From: Chlorokybus atmophyticus
Taxonomy: Eukaryota; Streptophyta; Chlorokybophyceae; Chlorokybales; Chlorokybaceae
Assembly (NCBI GenBank): GCA_009103225.1
Contig: RHPI01002368.1
Location: forward strand, 77,150 to 138,840
DNA length: 61,691 nucleotides
Reading direction: 5' to 3'
The position numbers and the translations under genes were made by a program. The notes beneath the pieces are model-generated. The model had not been told where the DNA came from. It saw only the letters and a list, made by a program, of their open reading frames with translations, and ran no database searches. Below, one piece after another: positions 46,491 to 56,378 of this stretch (position 1 is the stretch's first letter; the number at the start of each line of letters is the position of its first letter).

Positions 46491-46928
46491 GTGGAGTCGT
46501 GTGGGATGGTGTTGGTAGCGCTGTTAGTACATGCAGCGCATTGCGACAAGATACTGTCAACAGCAGGCCAGTTGATAGCAACAGCAAGGGCAAGGACAAC
46601 ACGTGTACTTGCAATCGAGCATCAACGAGTGATTGATCATTGTTTATTATGGGCCTTGTGCTGAAATTCACGCGCTATGTATGCGCTTAATTCGCAATCA
46701 CAACTTGCATTCAGTTGCTAGTTGTTAACAACTTACATTCAAACGTTTGTGCATCGAATATTCAGCTGCGCAGCTGAATGTGACTACCAAAAGTCTGATC
46801 TGAGTCAAGGCCAGGTGACAAGGTCAGTCCCTAGCAACTCAAGTTCAGCTGCGCCTTCAGTCGTTAATGTCTGACTGCTACCAATGTGCTGCAATTCAGT
46901 TCCGTGACAACTGAATGTCAGCTGCACA

Positions 46929-46972
46929 CAGCTGAAATTCTAACGTCTGAAACAGGCAATATTTTTGTAGTG
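46929..46972 (-). repeat. Right terminal inverted repeat of second CACTA element
   Basis: The reverse complement begins CACTACAAAAATATTGCCTG and keeps the TTCAGACGTT and TCAGCTG blocks of the left end. Confidence 0.93.
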
Positions 46973-47890
46973 TGAGCGGGGCAGCTTAGTTAACCTTAAC
47001 GTTATGTAAGTGGTGGTCGTCATTCGTACGGGCTTGTCTCGTGAGTTAATTTGCTTCGTCTTACACGCTGCTGAAAGCGTCCTTGATTGTCAGCATGTAA
47101 TGACATGCGGACATTTGTATCCATGAGCAGATCTCTTGCAGAAAATAATCTTTCCGGACCTTTGCCGAGCACCTCGAGCAACCTGGCCAATCTTTACATC
47201 TTGTAAGTTGCAACTTTGCTCAACCCGGCGGTTTCTTGCAAAAGTTGTGTCATTGCCAATTGCGGCAGCCGGCGTGATGCATCTGCAACTCTTGCTCTTG
47301 TACTCTTGCTCTTGCTCTTGACTTCGTTGATACTAATATTGGCTCACCCTGCCCATCATCACCCTCTCCGCCTCCTCCACCATCGCCTCCTCCTTCACCT
47401 CCTCAATCAGTTTGCAACAAACAGCCAGCGGCAGGGCAATGGAAGTGCGGGGGCAAACACAACAACCGCTCTCTCACTTTCATATGCGGTTTGAAAAGAG
47501 GTTCGAGCGCCGCCTGCAGCTGCAAGTGCCAGCGCACAGACCATTGCCAGTTCAGTTGGTGTTTCAATGAAAGACAGCGCGCCTGCAACTTGTACGCGTA
47601 GGCTGATGCGCCCGATTGCCTCGCTTATGATGGCAACCTCCGCGCGAGGAAGTCTGAGTGGGTGTCCGGCAACCTGTGCAACTAAAGCTTCTTTCGAAAC
47701 AGTACTAGTTGCGCCACAAATAGGGTGGCGTGATAGCTTGTAGCGTTGACTCCACCCGTATACTGCCCTTCCTTGAACTGCTCTCTTGCGGTTTGTTGTG
47801 GTTATAGTTACAATGCTGGTCACACTCATTACAAGGCTTGCCAAAGCTGCCAGTGGACAGCTGATCCCACCATGCTACGTATTGGCAGTC

Positions 47891-48445
47891 TCAACTATGG
47901 TTGCGCTCTCCCGCCCCCCCGCTCCCGCCCCCCCGCTCCCGCCCCCCCGCTCTCGCCCCCCCGCTCTCGNNNNNNNNNNNNNNNNNNNNNNNNNNNNNNN
48001 NNNNNNNNNNNNNNNNNNNNNNNNNNNNNNNNNNNNNNNNNNNNNNNNNNNNNNNNNNNNNNNNNNNNNNNNNNNNNNNNNNNNNNNNNNNNNNNNNNNN
48101 NNNNNNNNNNNNNNNNNNNNNNNNNNNNNNNNNNNNNNNNNNNNNNNNNNNNNNNNNNNNNNNNNNNNNNNNNNNNNNNNNNNNNNNNNNNNNNNNNNNN
48201 NNNNNNNNNNNNNNNNNNNNNNNNNNNNNNNNNNNNNNNNNNNNNNNNNNNNNNNNNNNNNNNNNNNNNNNNNNNNNNNNNNNNNNNNNNNNNNNNNNNN
48301 NNNNNNNNNNNNNNNNNNNNNNNNNNNNNNNNNNNNNNNNNNNNNNNNNNNNNNNNNNNNNNNNNNNNNNNNNNNCTCTCGCTCTCTCTCTCTCGCTCGC
48401 TCTCTCTCTCTCGCTCTCTCTCTCTCTCTCGCTCTCTCGGTGGGT
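47891..48445. other. Assembly gap (406 N) between low-complexity flanks
   Basis: CCCGCTCTCGCC-type repeat to 47,969, N from 47,970 to 48,375, then CTCTCG repeat and GGGT repeat to about 48,455. The gap may hide more of the Pro-rich end of LRR gene A. Confidence 0.98.
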
Positions 48446-48455
48446 GGGTGGGTGG

Positions 48456-50429
48456 GTGGGCGTGTGTGGGCGTGTGCATGTGTGCGCTAAGCCCTTCCAA
48501 AGTAGGTGCCAAAACTTGAGTGCCAAAGCACTTCAAGTGCTTGTGTGTGTAACTTTCAAGTCGAAAGATACACACAAAGTATATTGATCGTTCCGATTGC
48601 TTGAGAAGGTAGTAAGCAATGTCAGATGCGTGTGCTGCAGAAGTGTAACTTAAAGCTTGTGAGAGTATGCGTTTAAGAGTGAAGGAGTGGGCGAGTTTGG
48701 TGTGTGCGTGCTAAGCACTCACAGCCAACGCAATGCATGCACAATCAGTCGCAGTTTCATGTACAGCGATAACTACAGATTCAGTCAAGTTGCAATTTGA
48801 CCATGTGTACGCTAGCGTTGAAGCCATCAGTACGTCCGTACAGCAGAGCCAAAGGACTCCGGCGTCCTTTGGCTCTACTGGATCCCCCCACTGTTGTGTG
48901 TATGCTTGCGCGTCATGCTGGTCATGGGCATGTGGTTGTCTAAAGCTATGTACAAGCAAGCTTGCAGGTGCGTGTGCGGTTGGGTATGTGCGTGCGCGCA
49001 TGCGCTTGTGCATGAGTGTACATGCGTACCTACGCATGTCTGCGTGTGTGCGCAGACACGTGCGCTCCCAAGTCAGTGTGCACTTGCGCACGCACATGCA
49101 TTATCGATTGCTGGTGCTCGCACAGGACTGTATTCAAGGTCTACAAACCGATCTGTTTACCAAGGAGCCCAGCGCATTTTGCGTCTGCTGCCGTGTTTTT
49201 GCGGTAGTCCAAAAGTCCAGCATGTTTGTGCACTTGGTGCATGCAGATAGGAAAGCTAACGAAAGCAGAGAGCGGTTAGGTATGCAGCTCCAAGGGCTGG
49301 CCCGATTTGTGTGCAGTACTCAGGGTCGTCCCCGTACACAACTCTTCTGCTGGCCAGCAGCGCCGCCACAACGTGCGGGAGTATGCAAGGAGCGGTTGAG
49401 GTGAGGAAGAGAATAGGATGTGAGGCAGGACTCGGAGGGTGTATGCGTGTACATGGGTGTGCGTGTGAATGTGGTCGAGCGACATCATCGATGTTGATGT
49501 CAGTGCTCTGGCTGCTCTTCAGCATGTCACGAGTCACCACGCGTCTCCTCATGCTCTCCTCCCCTTCTCTGTACTGTCTGCGAGTCTCATTTAGCAGCCG
49601 ATAGTAAGTGCGATTGCGAAGGCACCTCCTCATCACCACTATCATCAACCGATTGCAAGCCTGGGTTGGTGCACGTGGTGTTCGTGGTTGGGTGGAGGTG
49701 CGTGTGGTTAGTCAAGGCGTCCGCATGCATGTGCCCGCAGATCGCACATGAGTGCGGGACAAGCCTTTCGTGTACGCAAACAGAGACACACACCCGCGCA
49801 CCCATGCATGCATGCACGCATGCGCACACTCACGCATGCATGACGTAATGTGCAGGCACTGCATGTGCCATAGCGATTGACTAATGAGTACACCTCACTG
49901 TTGGTCAACAGTTACGCTCAAGTCGCGTCCTCAACTGTCACTTTCGCTTCTCTTCCTGCACCTAGCGGTCGTCGCTCTCCCTCCAAGTCGCTCCTGCTCT
50001 GTGGAGGAGGAGGAGGAGGAGGAGGAGGAACGTCCTTAATGTTGTGTTGCGTGTACTTGTGGGCGTGTGCCACATGCCTGCCCAGCACTGGGTCAGGCAT
50101 GCGGCACACCCACTTAAATCAGCGGTACCTGCGTGCACTCAGTACTTGGCTGCGTTGCATCAACACTACGCAGAGCAACAGTGGCTGCAGTTGGGGAAGG
50201 GGCGTGTTTCATCCCTCATACTGGTTTGCGCATCTACTGCACCCCATAAAGCATAGCATGTGTACAGAAAATGCGCAACACGTATGCACATGCACGACAC
50301 ATGAAATGGACCAAGCATCATGTCCACATGCAGTCAACACCGTTCATGTAGACCACCGGGCTACTATCATATAGTTATAGTTAACTTCACTACCTACTCT
50401 ACCAACACCCCGTTAGCCATAGCAGTCAG
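48456..50429. other. Spacer with one exon-like stretch, no assigned gene
   Basis: A plus-strand stretch 49,130-49,279 is open between an acceptor-like CGCACAG and a donor (ggttag/gtatgc) and reads DCIQGLQTDLFTKEPSAFCV, but no family is recognised. About 49,610-49,672 (minus) resembles 5,560-5,630. A near-perfect 17-bp hairpin lies at 48,841-48,880. The rest is TGCATG/GCGCAC simple sequence. Confidence 0.3.
48841..48880. repeat. 17-bp hairpin
   Basis: Arms 48,841-48,857 and 48,864-48,880 pair with one mismatch (core AGAGCCAAAGGAC), 6-nt loop. Confidence 0.9.
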
Positions 50430-51074
50430 TACATGTATGTAGTACCTGGCCACATGGGCTTTGTGCGCTCAGCATTAATGTTAGATCCAAGTTCAGTGAT
50501 AAGCACACGCAAGGTTGCGTGTCCATGAGGTGATTGCGAATACGGGCAGCAGCACCAATCATGTTGCAAAAGACTCAGGGCAGTGGTGCCGTCAGCGTTT
50601 TCTGTCCTTTTACAACAGGACAGAACAGCAGCAGCAGGGCGATTACCCCAGCCTAACTGAGTACCCTTGTTGCTCCGAGAGTTGATCTGAGAGACGCTCA
50701 GAAGCAAGAGGGTAACATAACGACAGCCACGGGCAGTTCGCGCGCACGCGCACAAAGAGGCATGCAGCGTTGGCAGCCATGACTTCAAGGGACCAGCACT
50801 GGCAACCATCACAGAAGGTTCTCGTGCGCTTGGTGACGCGTGCCATAGCTCGCATGTTACGCAGCGCATACATTTAGACTGCAAAGCAGCTGGGGGGAAG
50901 CTGCTACCAAACTGCTAGTGAGTGTGACTAGCACTGCAACTTTTACTACGACACCACCTATAGGTGAAAGCTTGAACCTCTGTCAAAAGGGACATACTTT
51001 GCGCATACACTAGTCAACTCTATCACAACCTCCATTGGCCCCATGTGCTGCGCAACTGTTTTGTGTGCTTTAGG

Positions 51075-53705
51075 TCACATGAACTGTGCGGCACAGTTTA
51101 TCAGATACCCAGCCGGTCTAGGCGCGGAGGTTGCCGCCGTACGAAAGGCAGACAGGACGCTTGCAAGCCGAGGCATACAGGTTGCATGCACGCATTGCCC
51201 CATTGAAAAGGACCAGTACTGGCAACGGGCTGTGCTTTGACAAGAATCGCAGCAAGCCTCCGCGCTTGCGACGCACGGGCCTCCAGTCAGGTGGCGAAGG
51301 AGACGAAGAGTGTGCTTGCTTCCGCTCCAACGCTTCCATATCCCGTCAGCTGGCTGCCTGTTGCAGACTGACAGGGGAGGGGGAGGAGGCGGTGGGGGTG
51401 ATGGAGAAGGAGAAGAAGGGGGAGGACTCGGGGATGGAGGAGGTGGGGAGGGAGGGGAAGGAGGGGGAGGACTCGGGAATGGAGGAGGTGGGGAAGGAGT
51501 GGAAGGAGTGGAAGGAGTGGGAGGACTCGGGGATGGAGGAGGTGGGAAAGGAGTGGAAGGAGGGAGAGGACTCGGGGATGGAGGAGGTGGGGAAGGGAGG
51601 GGAAGGAGGAGGAGGACTCGGGGATGGAGGAGGGGGTGGTGGAGGCGGAGGGGATGGTGGAGGTGGAGGGGGCGATGGGCAGGGGCTGCCAATGCTGGTC
51701 TCTCTGTAATCAATTTATGCTAATGGATCAACCTCGGGAAAGACACCACAAAGCTTGGCGTTGCCACGTACATCGCTGCGCGCGATGCAAGATGTCATTG
51801 AAGATGCAGGCAGTAGCAAGAGTCGCACATGCATCACGCGGACGACTGCTGCAACACAACATGTTGGCTAAGCAAACGTCACGACTTACAAGAAACGTAG
51901 GAAGTCCCAGTTGTCCAATGAGGGCGGCAAAGGTGAGCACGGCGGGCCGTATACAACAAACCTGTTTACAAACGTAAGTTGGCTGATAATTTGGCTATTG
52001 CCTAGTCGGTAGAAGGTGGTCTTAAGAACTAGACCAATATACTCTTATCATTACTTGAAGGGTAAGACACCCGTGCCCTTGACCACCATCACTTACCACT
52101 GGTCAATGTCAACCCAGTCGACATTTAAGTATCCTTCGATATCTTCTGAAAGAATTTGTTGAATTCCACATATCCGCACACCAAGCGTATGTATCAGACA
52201 TCTCTTGTGTCACAAAAAGCAACACATATTATGTTAGCAGAAATGAGGGCAAGCACAACAGATGCATCATGTCATGGTATTCATACCCATATCATGATAA
52301 CGTGCATAGCTTGCAACTTACGCGTCTTGTAAGTTAACGAAATTATCCCCATGTTGGCGGCAGCGGCCCCTCAAGCTGGTTATTCCGAAGAGCTCTGCAT
52401 GTGTGCATGCTTGTTAGCGTCAACTTGGGCACTACAATGACTTGGCCAAGGGATGGACAGAAGCAGTTGACCAACTCCATATGCAAAGGGTAACACATAC
52501 ATAACCCCCACCATGCACTTACAGTACTCCTAGGCTCGGTAAGCTACTCCACTCCAGCGGTATTGCTCCAGAAAAGTCGTTTCCAGAGAAAATCTACACT
52601 TACATGCAAATAGGTAACATTAAACATTGGACTTTAGCTATGCATTGCGGTCATGACAACTATACCAATGTAAATGTGACAATGTGCGTAGGCAAAGCTA
52701 CATGCAAAGGATACTGGTATCTTTAACGGCCTTTCCCATTACAGCTAGCAAAAACTTACATGGCAAGCAAGCTGGCGAGACCACCTAGCTCGGGTAACAC
52801 TCCAGTAAAGTGATTGCCTACAAGGTCTCTGCGCAACGCAACATAGCTGTAGTTGAGGGTTTGCATGAGGGCTGACCCCGACCCGAAGATAAGCATGCGC
52901 AGCCTCTAGCATGTGGCAAGTCTATTGCACAGCACGGTTGGTACATATTTGCAGTATACTCACATGTGTTGTAGGTTGATGAGATCGTTGAGTGCGTTCA
53001 AGGGCTTGTTGTTGTAGAGGTTCTTCCCATGTAACAACCTGAGTGACATGCATTGACGCCGTATGGCGTCAGGACTCTGAGTGACTCGAATTGGGAACAA
53101 GGGCAGGTGGGTACTTGAGCAAAAGTGTTGTCGTGCTTCTTGTAGCGCACGTGTTTCACACTCACAGGTCAGTAATGTTTCCGCTCGTGCAACCAATCTC
53201 AGGCAGGTTGCAGACGCTGTAGCCTGCCATATCAGAAGGCCAGCCGGGGATCCCCTGCACCTCGTTGCCATTGCCATCTATGTAGTATATGGCCTCCTGC
53301 AGCGACTGGAGAGCAGCGGCTGCCAATGGTGCGATAAGAGCGAGTCAATGCGAGCATGAATGCACGCCCCTGTGTCTCTCAGACCATGCAAAGGCTTTTG
53401 CTGTACGCAAGCAGCTAAGCTGTGGCATATCGCTTGCTAAACTACTACTTACATTCCTGGTCGGATGCAGCAAACGCCTGAGGGGCTGCGTGCAGACAAA
53501 GACATAAGCGTAGGCACGATTACAAGCCTCTTGCAAGAACCTTGAAATAAAAAGCAGCTCTTGCAACTGGCGAAGGCAGGAGATATGCATACAGTTTACT
53601 TGCCGTCGGCTACATGCAAGCGCTCAAACGCAGCTCCGTCCTACCTGAGCCCAACAGCAGCAGTGGCAGCAGCACAGACAGCCGCCAGGCCGGCGCCAAT
53701 ATCAT
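51075..53705 (-). CDS. LRR gene B: signal peptide, LRRs, Pro-rich linker, PAN-like module
   Basis: Minus-strand exons 53,705-53,645 (MILAPAWRLSVLLPLLLLGS), 53,319-53,166 (N-cap: VQGIPGWPSDMAGYSVC, GNITDL), LRR exons 53,038-52,964, 52,828-52,760 (GNHFTGVLPELGGLASLLAM), 52,593-52,523 (GNDFSGAIPLEWSSLPSLGV), 52,394-52,322 (LRNNQLEGPLPP), and a 3' exon about 51,713-51,075 with a long Pro/Ser run, SVCNRQPADGIWKR and a PAN-like module (ASAEACCDSCQSTARCQYWS). The exon 52,394-52,322 is 73 nt and its frame breaks at a GGGG; without one G it would be 72 nt and read through as an LRR. Secretion and ligand or carbohydrate binding are inferred. It is convergent with paralog A. A second Cys-rich stretch at 50,884-50,690 may belong to it. 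Confidence 0.65.
51940..52320. other. Intron or spacer within LRR gene B
   Basis: A weak exon-like stretch at about 52,148-52,094 (minus, DIEGYLNVDWVDIDQ, GT-AG edges). Nothing else is recognisable. Confidence 0.3.
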
Positions 53706-54660
53706 GCTTGGTGATGCCGTCCGACAAGCCACCATACATAGAAAAGAAAGGATGTCTCTGCAGCCTGAGCGCTGCAGCCGCACCATACGCTGCGCCTTAA
53801 GCGCAATCTGTGAGCAGGCAGGCTGAGCCGCGAGGCTTGCGTGTCCGCTCAGCTGGCCGGCTGAAGTACGCTGACGGGTCACGCAAGTCTGGTGCTGATA
53901 TGAATTATGAATTATGAACATAGTGTGTCGTGCCCGTTCGGAGAACTTCTCCACACCGGGGTCATTAGAGTGGCCTAGGGGTCCCAGACGTTCTCCAAAA
54001 ATGTTTACGCGTTTCTCTCCGCCAACGGGAAAACATTAATGTTCTCGATCGGCCACTGCCAAAACTCTTGGCAACGTTCTTGCGCCGACGTCGGTGGCCC
54101 TTCCTCGCACAAGTTAACGCCGTTGGTCACTTAACTTCACGGACGAAAGCTGACCGCACCTATTAACTCGTTAGCCCTAACAACCATAAATATAAGTGTT
54201 TATGACGCTGAGTTTGTTAGCCTTGTGATTGGGTGTATCATCCAGCAGTATTGCATTCGCATACAAGTTGTGAACCACACTTTATGCACAAGTGCCGTAT
54301 TCACGATGATAAAAGATGCACGCTATTGCCAGCATGCTTGGAAACTGTGCATAAAGCTGAAGGCATGTGCAATTATATATTGTCTTTATAATCATTAATA
54401 AATGGATAGTGAGACATTCGCAAAATAGTTGTACATGAGTACATAGTTAGCTATATTACATAGCGGAGGAGGGGGACGGGTAGTTATAGTATTATGCATA
54501 TATATAAGCCTAAGCATTATACTTGTAACATATTACAGAAAAAACGTGCGAAATATGTGTGTATACATATATGAATGTGTATACACATTCAGTTACGTAA
54601 CTTTACGTTATTACATATTATTGTAACGCATTAAAGTCGGTAGTTAAACTCAAAGCTTAC
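53706..54660. other. Upstream side of LRR gene B, AT-rich spacer
   Basis: GC-moderate to about 54,170, then AT-rich with ATATAT stretches. No gene is supported. Confidence 0.4.
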
Positions 54661-54667
54661 TTGGGTT

Positions 54668-54705
54668 ATTATATATATATACTGCATAAGCACGCTCGAT
54701 TACTT

Positions 54706-54742
<37 letters not shown>
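54668..54742. repeat. (TA)n microsatellite with duplicated flank
   Basis: Two TA runs, each followed by TGCATAAGCACGCTC (54,683 and 54,743). Confidence 0.9.
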
Positions 54743-54809
54743 TGCATAAGCACGCTCATAACATGCCATGTTATGGTTGCATGCATACAAATGTACCATG
54801 TTCAACGAN

Positions 54810-54910
54810 CATTGGCAGCCCCTGCCCATCGCCCCCTCCACCTCCACCATCCCCTCCGCCTCCACCACCCCCTCCTCCATCCCCGAGTCCTCCTCCTCCT
54901 TCCCCTCCTG
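54810..54910 (+). repeat. Identical inverted copy of 51,595-51,695 (Pro-rich exon of LRR gene B)
   Basis: About 100 bases match the reverse complement of the gene B linker without a visible mismatch. The match begins immediately after an N at 54,809, so an assembly artefact is as likely as a recent inverted duplication. Confidence 0.85.
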
Positions 54911-54942
54911 GGGTAAGGGGCTCTTACCTGCTCATTGAGTGA

Positions 54943-56378
54943 AAAACTTACATATGACCCCAACAAATTTATAAACATGAAGCTTAATCAGATGTGCATT
55001 CCTACTCTACCACTTGCAACATGTGTGCGGGGCGTGAATAATTGTTAAGGGTTTCTTGCCATCCTATGTGGGAGGGAGTGTGCGAGTGGGTGTGCATATG
55101 AGTGTTGAGATTTAAAGGTGAGCGCGCGGTTGCCTTAAGGTTCATTTCTAAAATGATCAGTTACGAGGGTGTGATAATTTAATGTCTACACTTATTGTAG
55201 CATGTTACGTGAAATTCACAACGATACATATAAACTACACCACGATGCGCGATAGGTCTAGCGTTGGGAATGATAATAATAATTTACCCTACCTCTTATA
55301 ATCCCGTGTTGTGAGTGTGCCACATACGTTGCATGCATGTATGTGACTAAAATAACATTGTGTGCAACTTGAATGTATATGTATAAGGCTTCTGAATTCA
55401 TGTATCCCCTAAATGTCGGTTACTACAAATATACGATGGTTACGCAAATAAATGCATACTTGTTAATCGTATTCATTATTGATTGCAAGCTACCACGTCG
55501 CAATATGTTTTCCCTGCCGGCCGACTAAATATTGGCAACGGCCGTGCACCTGACGACATTGATGTAGACTGTTGTGGCTCAGTCCACCTGTAATCTTAAT
55601 ACAGGGACTTAATAATAACTTCCGTTATTATTAGGCCCTTTTTGTTACAATTTAGTCTTTAACAGTTGACTATCATAATTAACAGGCGCCTGTTGGTTAC
55701 CTATCAGGCCTTAACAGGTGACTTTGTATAATTTACAGGCACCTGTTAGTTACACATCAGGCCTTACTAGGTGACTACAACTAATCAACGGGCACTTGTA
55801 AGTTACACATCAGGCCTTAACAGGTGACTACACCTAATTAGCAGGCACTTGCAAATTACACATCAGTCTTACTTAGGTGACTCAGCCTATGTGACAGGCA
55901 CCTGTAGGTTACACACCAGTCCAGCGCAGGCGATTAAGCTTAATTCACAAGCACCAACTAGGTAATTATCGACAAAATAAGGCATTCTTTAACAACTGAA
56001 GGTGACGAATGCCTAACTGTCGTTATATGTATTTGCATAGCTTGACTACACGCGACTGTCACTGACTGCCAGCATTGTTATGTGCCTGTGCTGTGTACAT
56101 GTACCTGAAATGTGTACAGTGTCTCTCAGTCACTTGCCAAGGCTTATAGTTCGATTATGTGACTCGAATGCAGTTTTGTTGTATATCATAGGGATGCAAG
56201 CATTGACATGCATGAGCATAATGACGATCGACTGAGCTGGTTTAAGATGCACAACACTTAGTCACAAGAGCCTTGTAGCTATGTACACTACCAGCTGAAT
56301 GGATTACCAACTGCGCTACAGCTTCTCTCCATCATCGCTTTGCTTGTCATCATGGAACAAAGCACCACGCGCTAGGGC
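54943..56378. other. AT-rich spacer with a 53-bp minisatellite
   Basis: No coding signal. It contains the array at 55,640-55,960. Confidence 0.5.
55640..55960. repeat. Minisatellite, period 53 bp, about five diverged copies
   Basis: CAGG[C/G]CACCTGTTAGTTAC-like starts at 55,683, 55,736, 55,789, 55,842 and 55,895; each unit also has CATCAGGCCTTAACAGGTGA. The units contain palindromic CAGGCACCTG cores. Confidence 0.93.

Larger units (their letters stand above)
41718..46972 (+). mobile_element. 5.3-kb CACTA/EnSpm element, probably non-autonomous
   Basis: Starts CACTACAAAA and ends TTTTTGTAGTG. The 44-bp terminal inverted repeats share CACTACAAAA, TTCAGACGTT and TCAGCTG. A TGA duplication flanks it. 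Subterminal zones on both sides are rich in CAGACGTT/AACGTCTGA and AATGTCAG motifs. Inside are a minus-strand DUF8039-like gene and a plus-strand remnant of the transposase C-terminus (DUF4216); the Tnp2 catalytic core is absent, so mobility would need an enzyme from elsewhere. It sits inside an exon of LRR gene A. Confidence 0.95.
40598..47640 (+). pseudogene. LRR gene A: signal peptide, LRRs, Pro-rich linker, PAN-like module; split by a CACTA element
   Basis: Exons 40598-40661 (MTMSPAWRLSLLLLLL signal), 40812-40844, 40945-41100 (N-cap: VKGIPGWPSNLTGYDVC), 41197-41275 (LRR, frame off), 41419-41509 (LRR containing a hairpin), 41676-41717 joined to 46976-47005 (LRR NQFFGAIPSE..GSLVNLNV), 47135-47200 (NNLSGPLPSTSSNLANLYIL) and about 47,345-47,630 (Pro-rich, then SVCNKQPAAGQWKCGG and a Cys-rich end). 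Introns between LRR exons fall after codon position 2, and one exon is exactly 72 nt, as in 24-residue plant-type LRRs. LRR proteins of this kind are usually extracellular receptors or wall proteins. It is paralogous to gene B at 51-53.7 kb, with the same signal and N-cap motifs. The transposon and a frameshift make it non-functional. A further Cys/Pro-rich stretch runs into the N gap. Confidence 0.72.

Noticed and set aside
51131-51723. Gly/Glu-rich plus-strand frames
   Set aside because: Antisense of the Pro-rich linker and PAN-like exon of LRR gene B.
52322-52394. Two TAA codons in an LRR exon as evidence for UAA = Gln
   Set aside because: The exon is 73 nt instead of 72, and dropping one G from the GGGG run gives an open frame ending in a good LRR, so the stops come from a one-base insertion.
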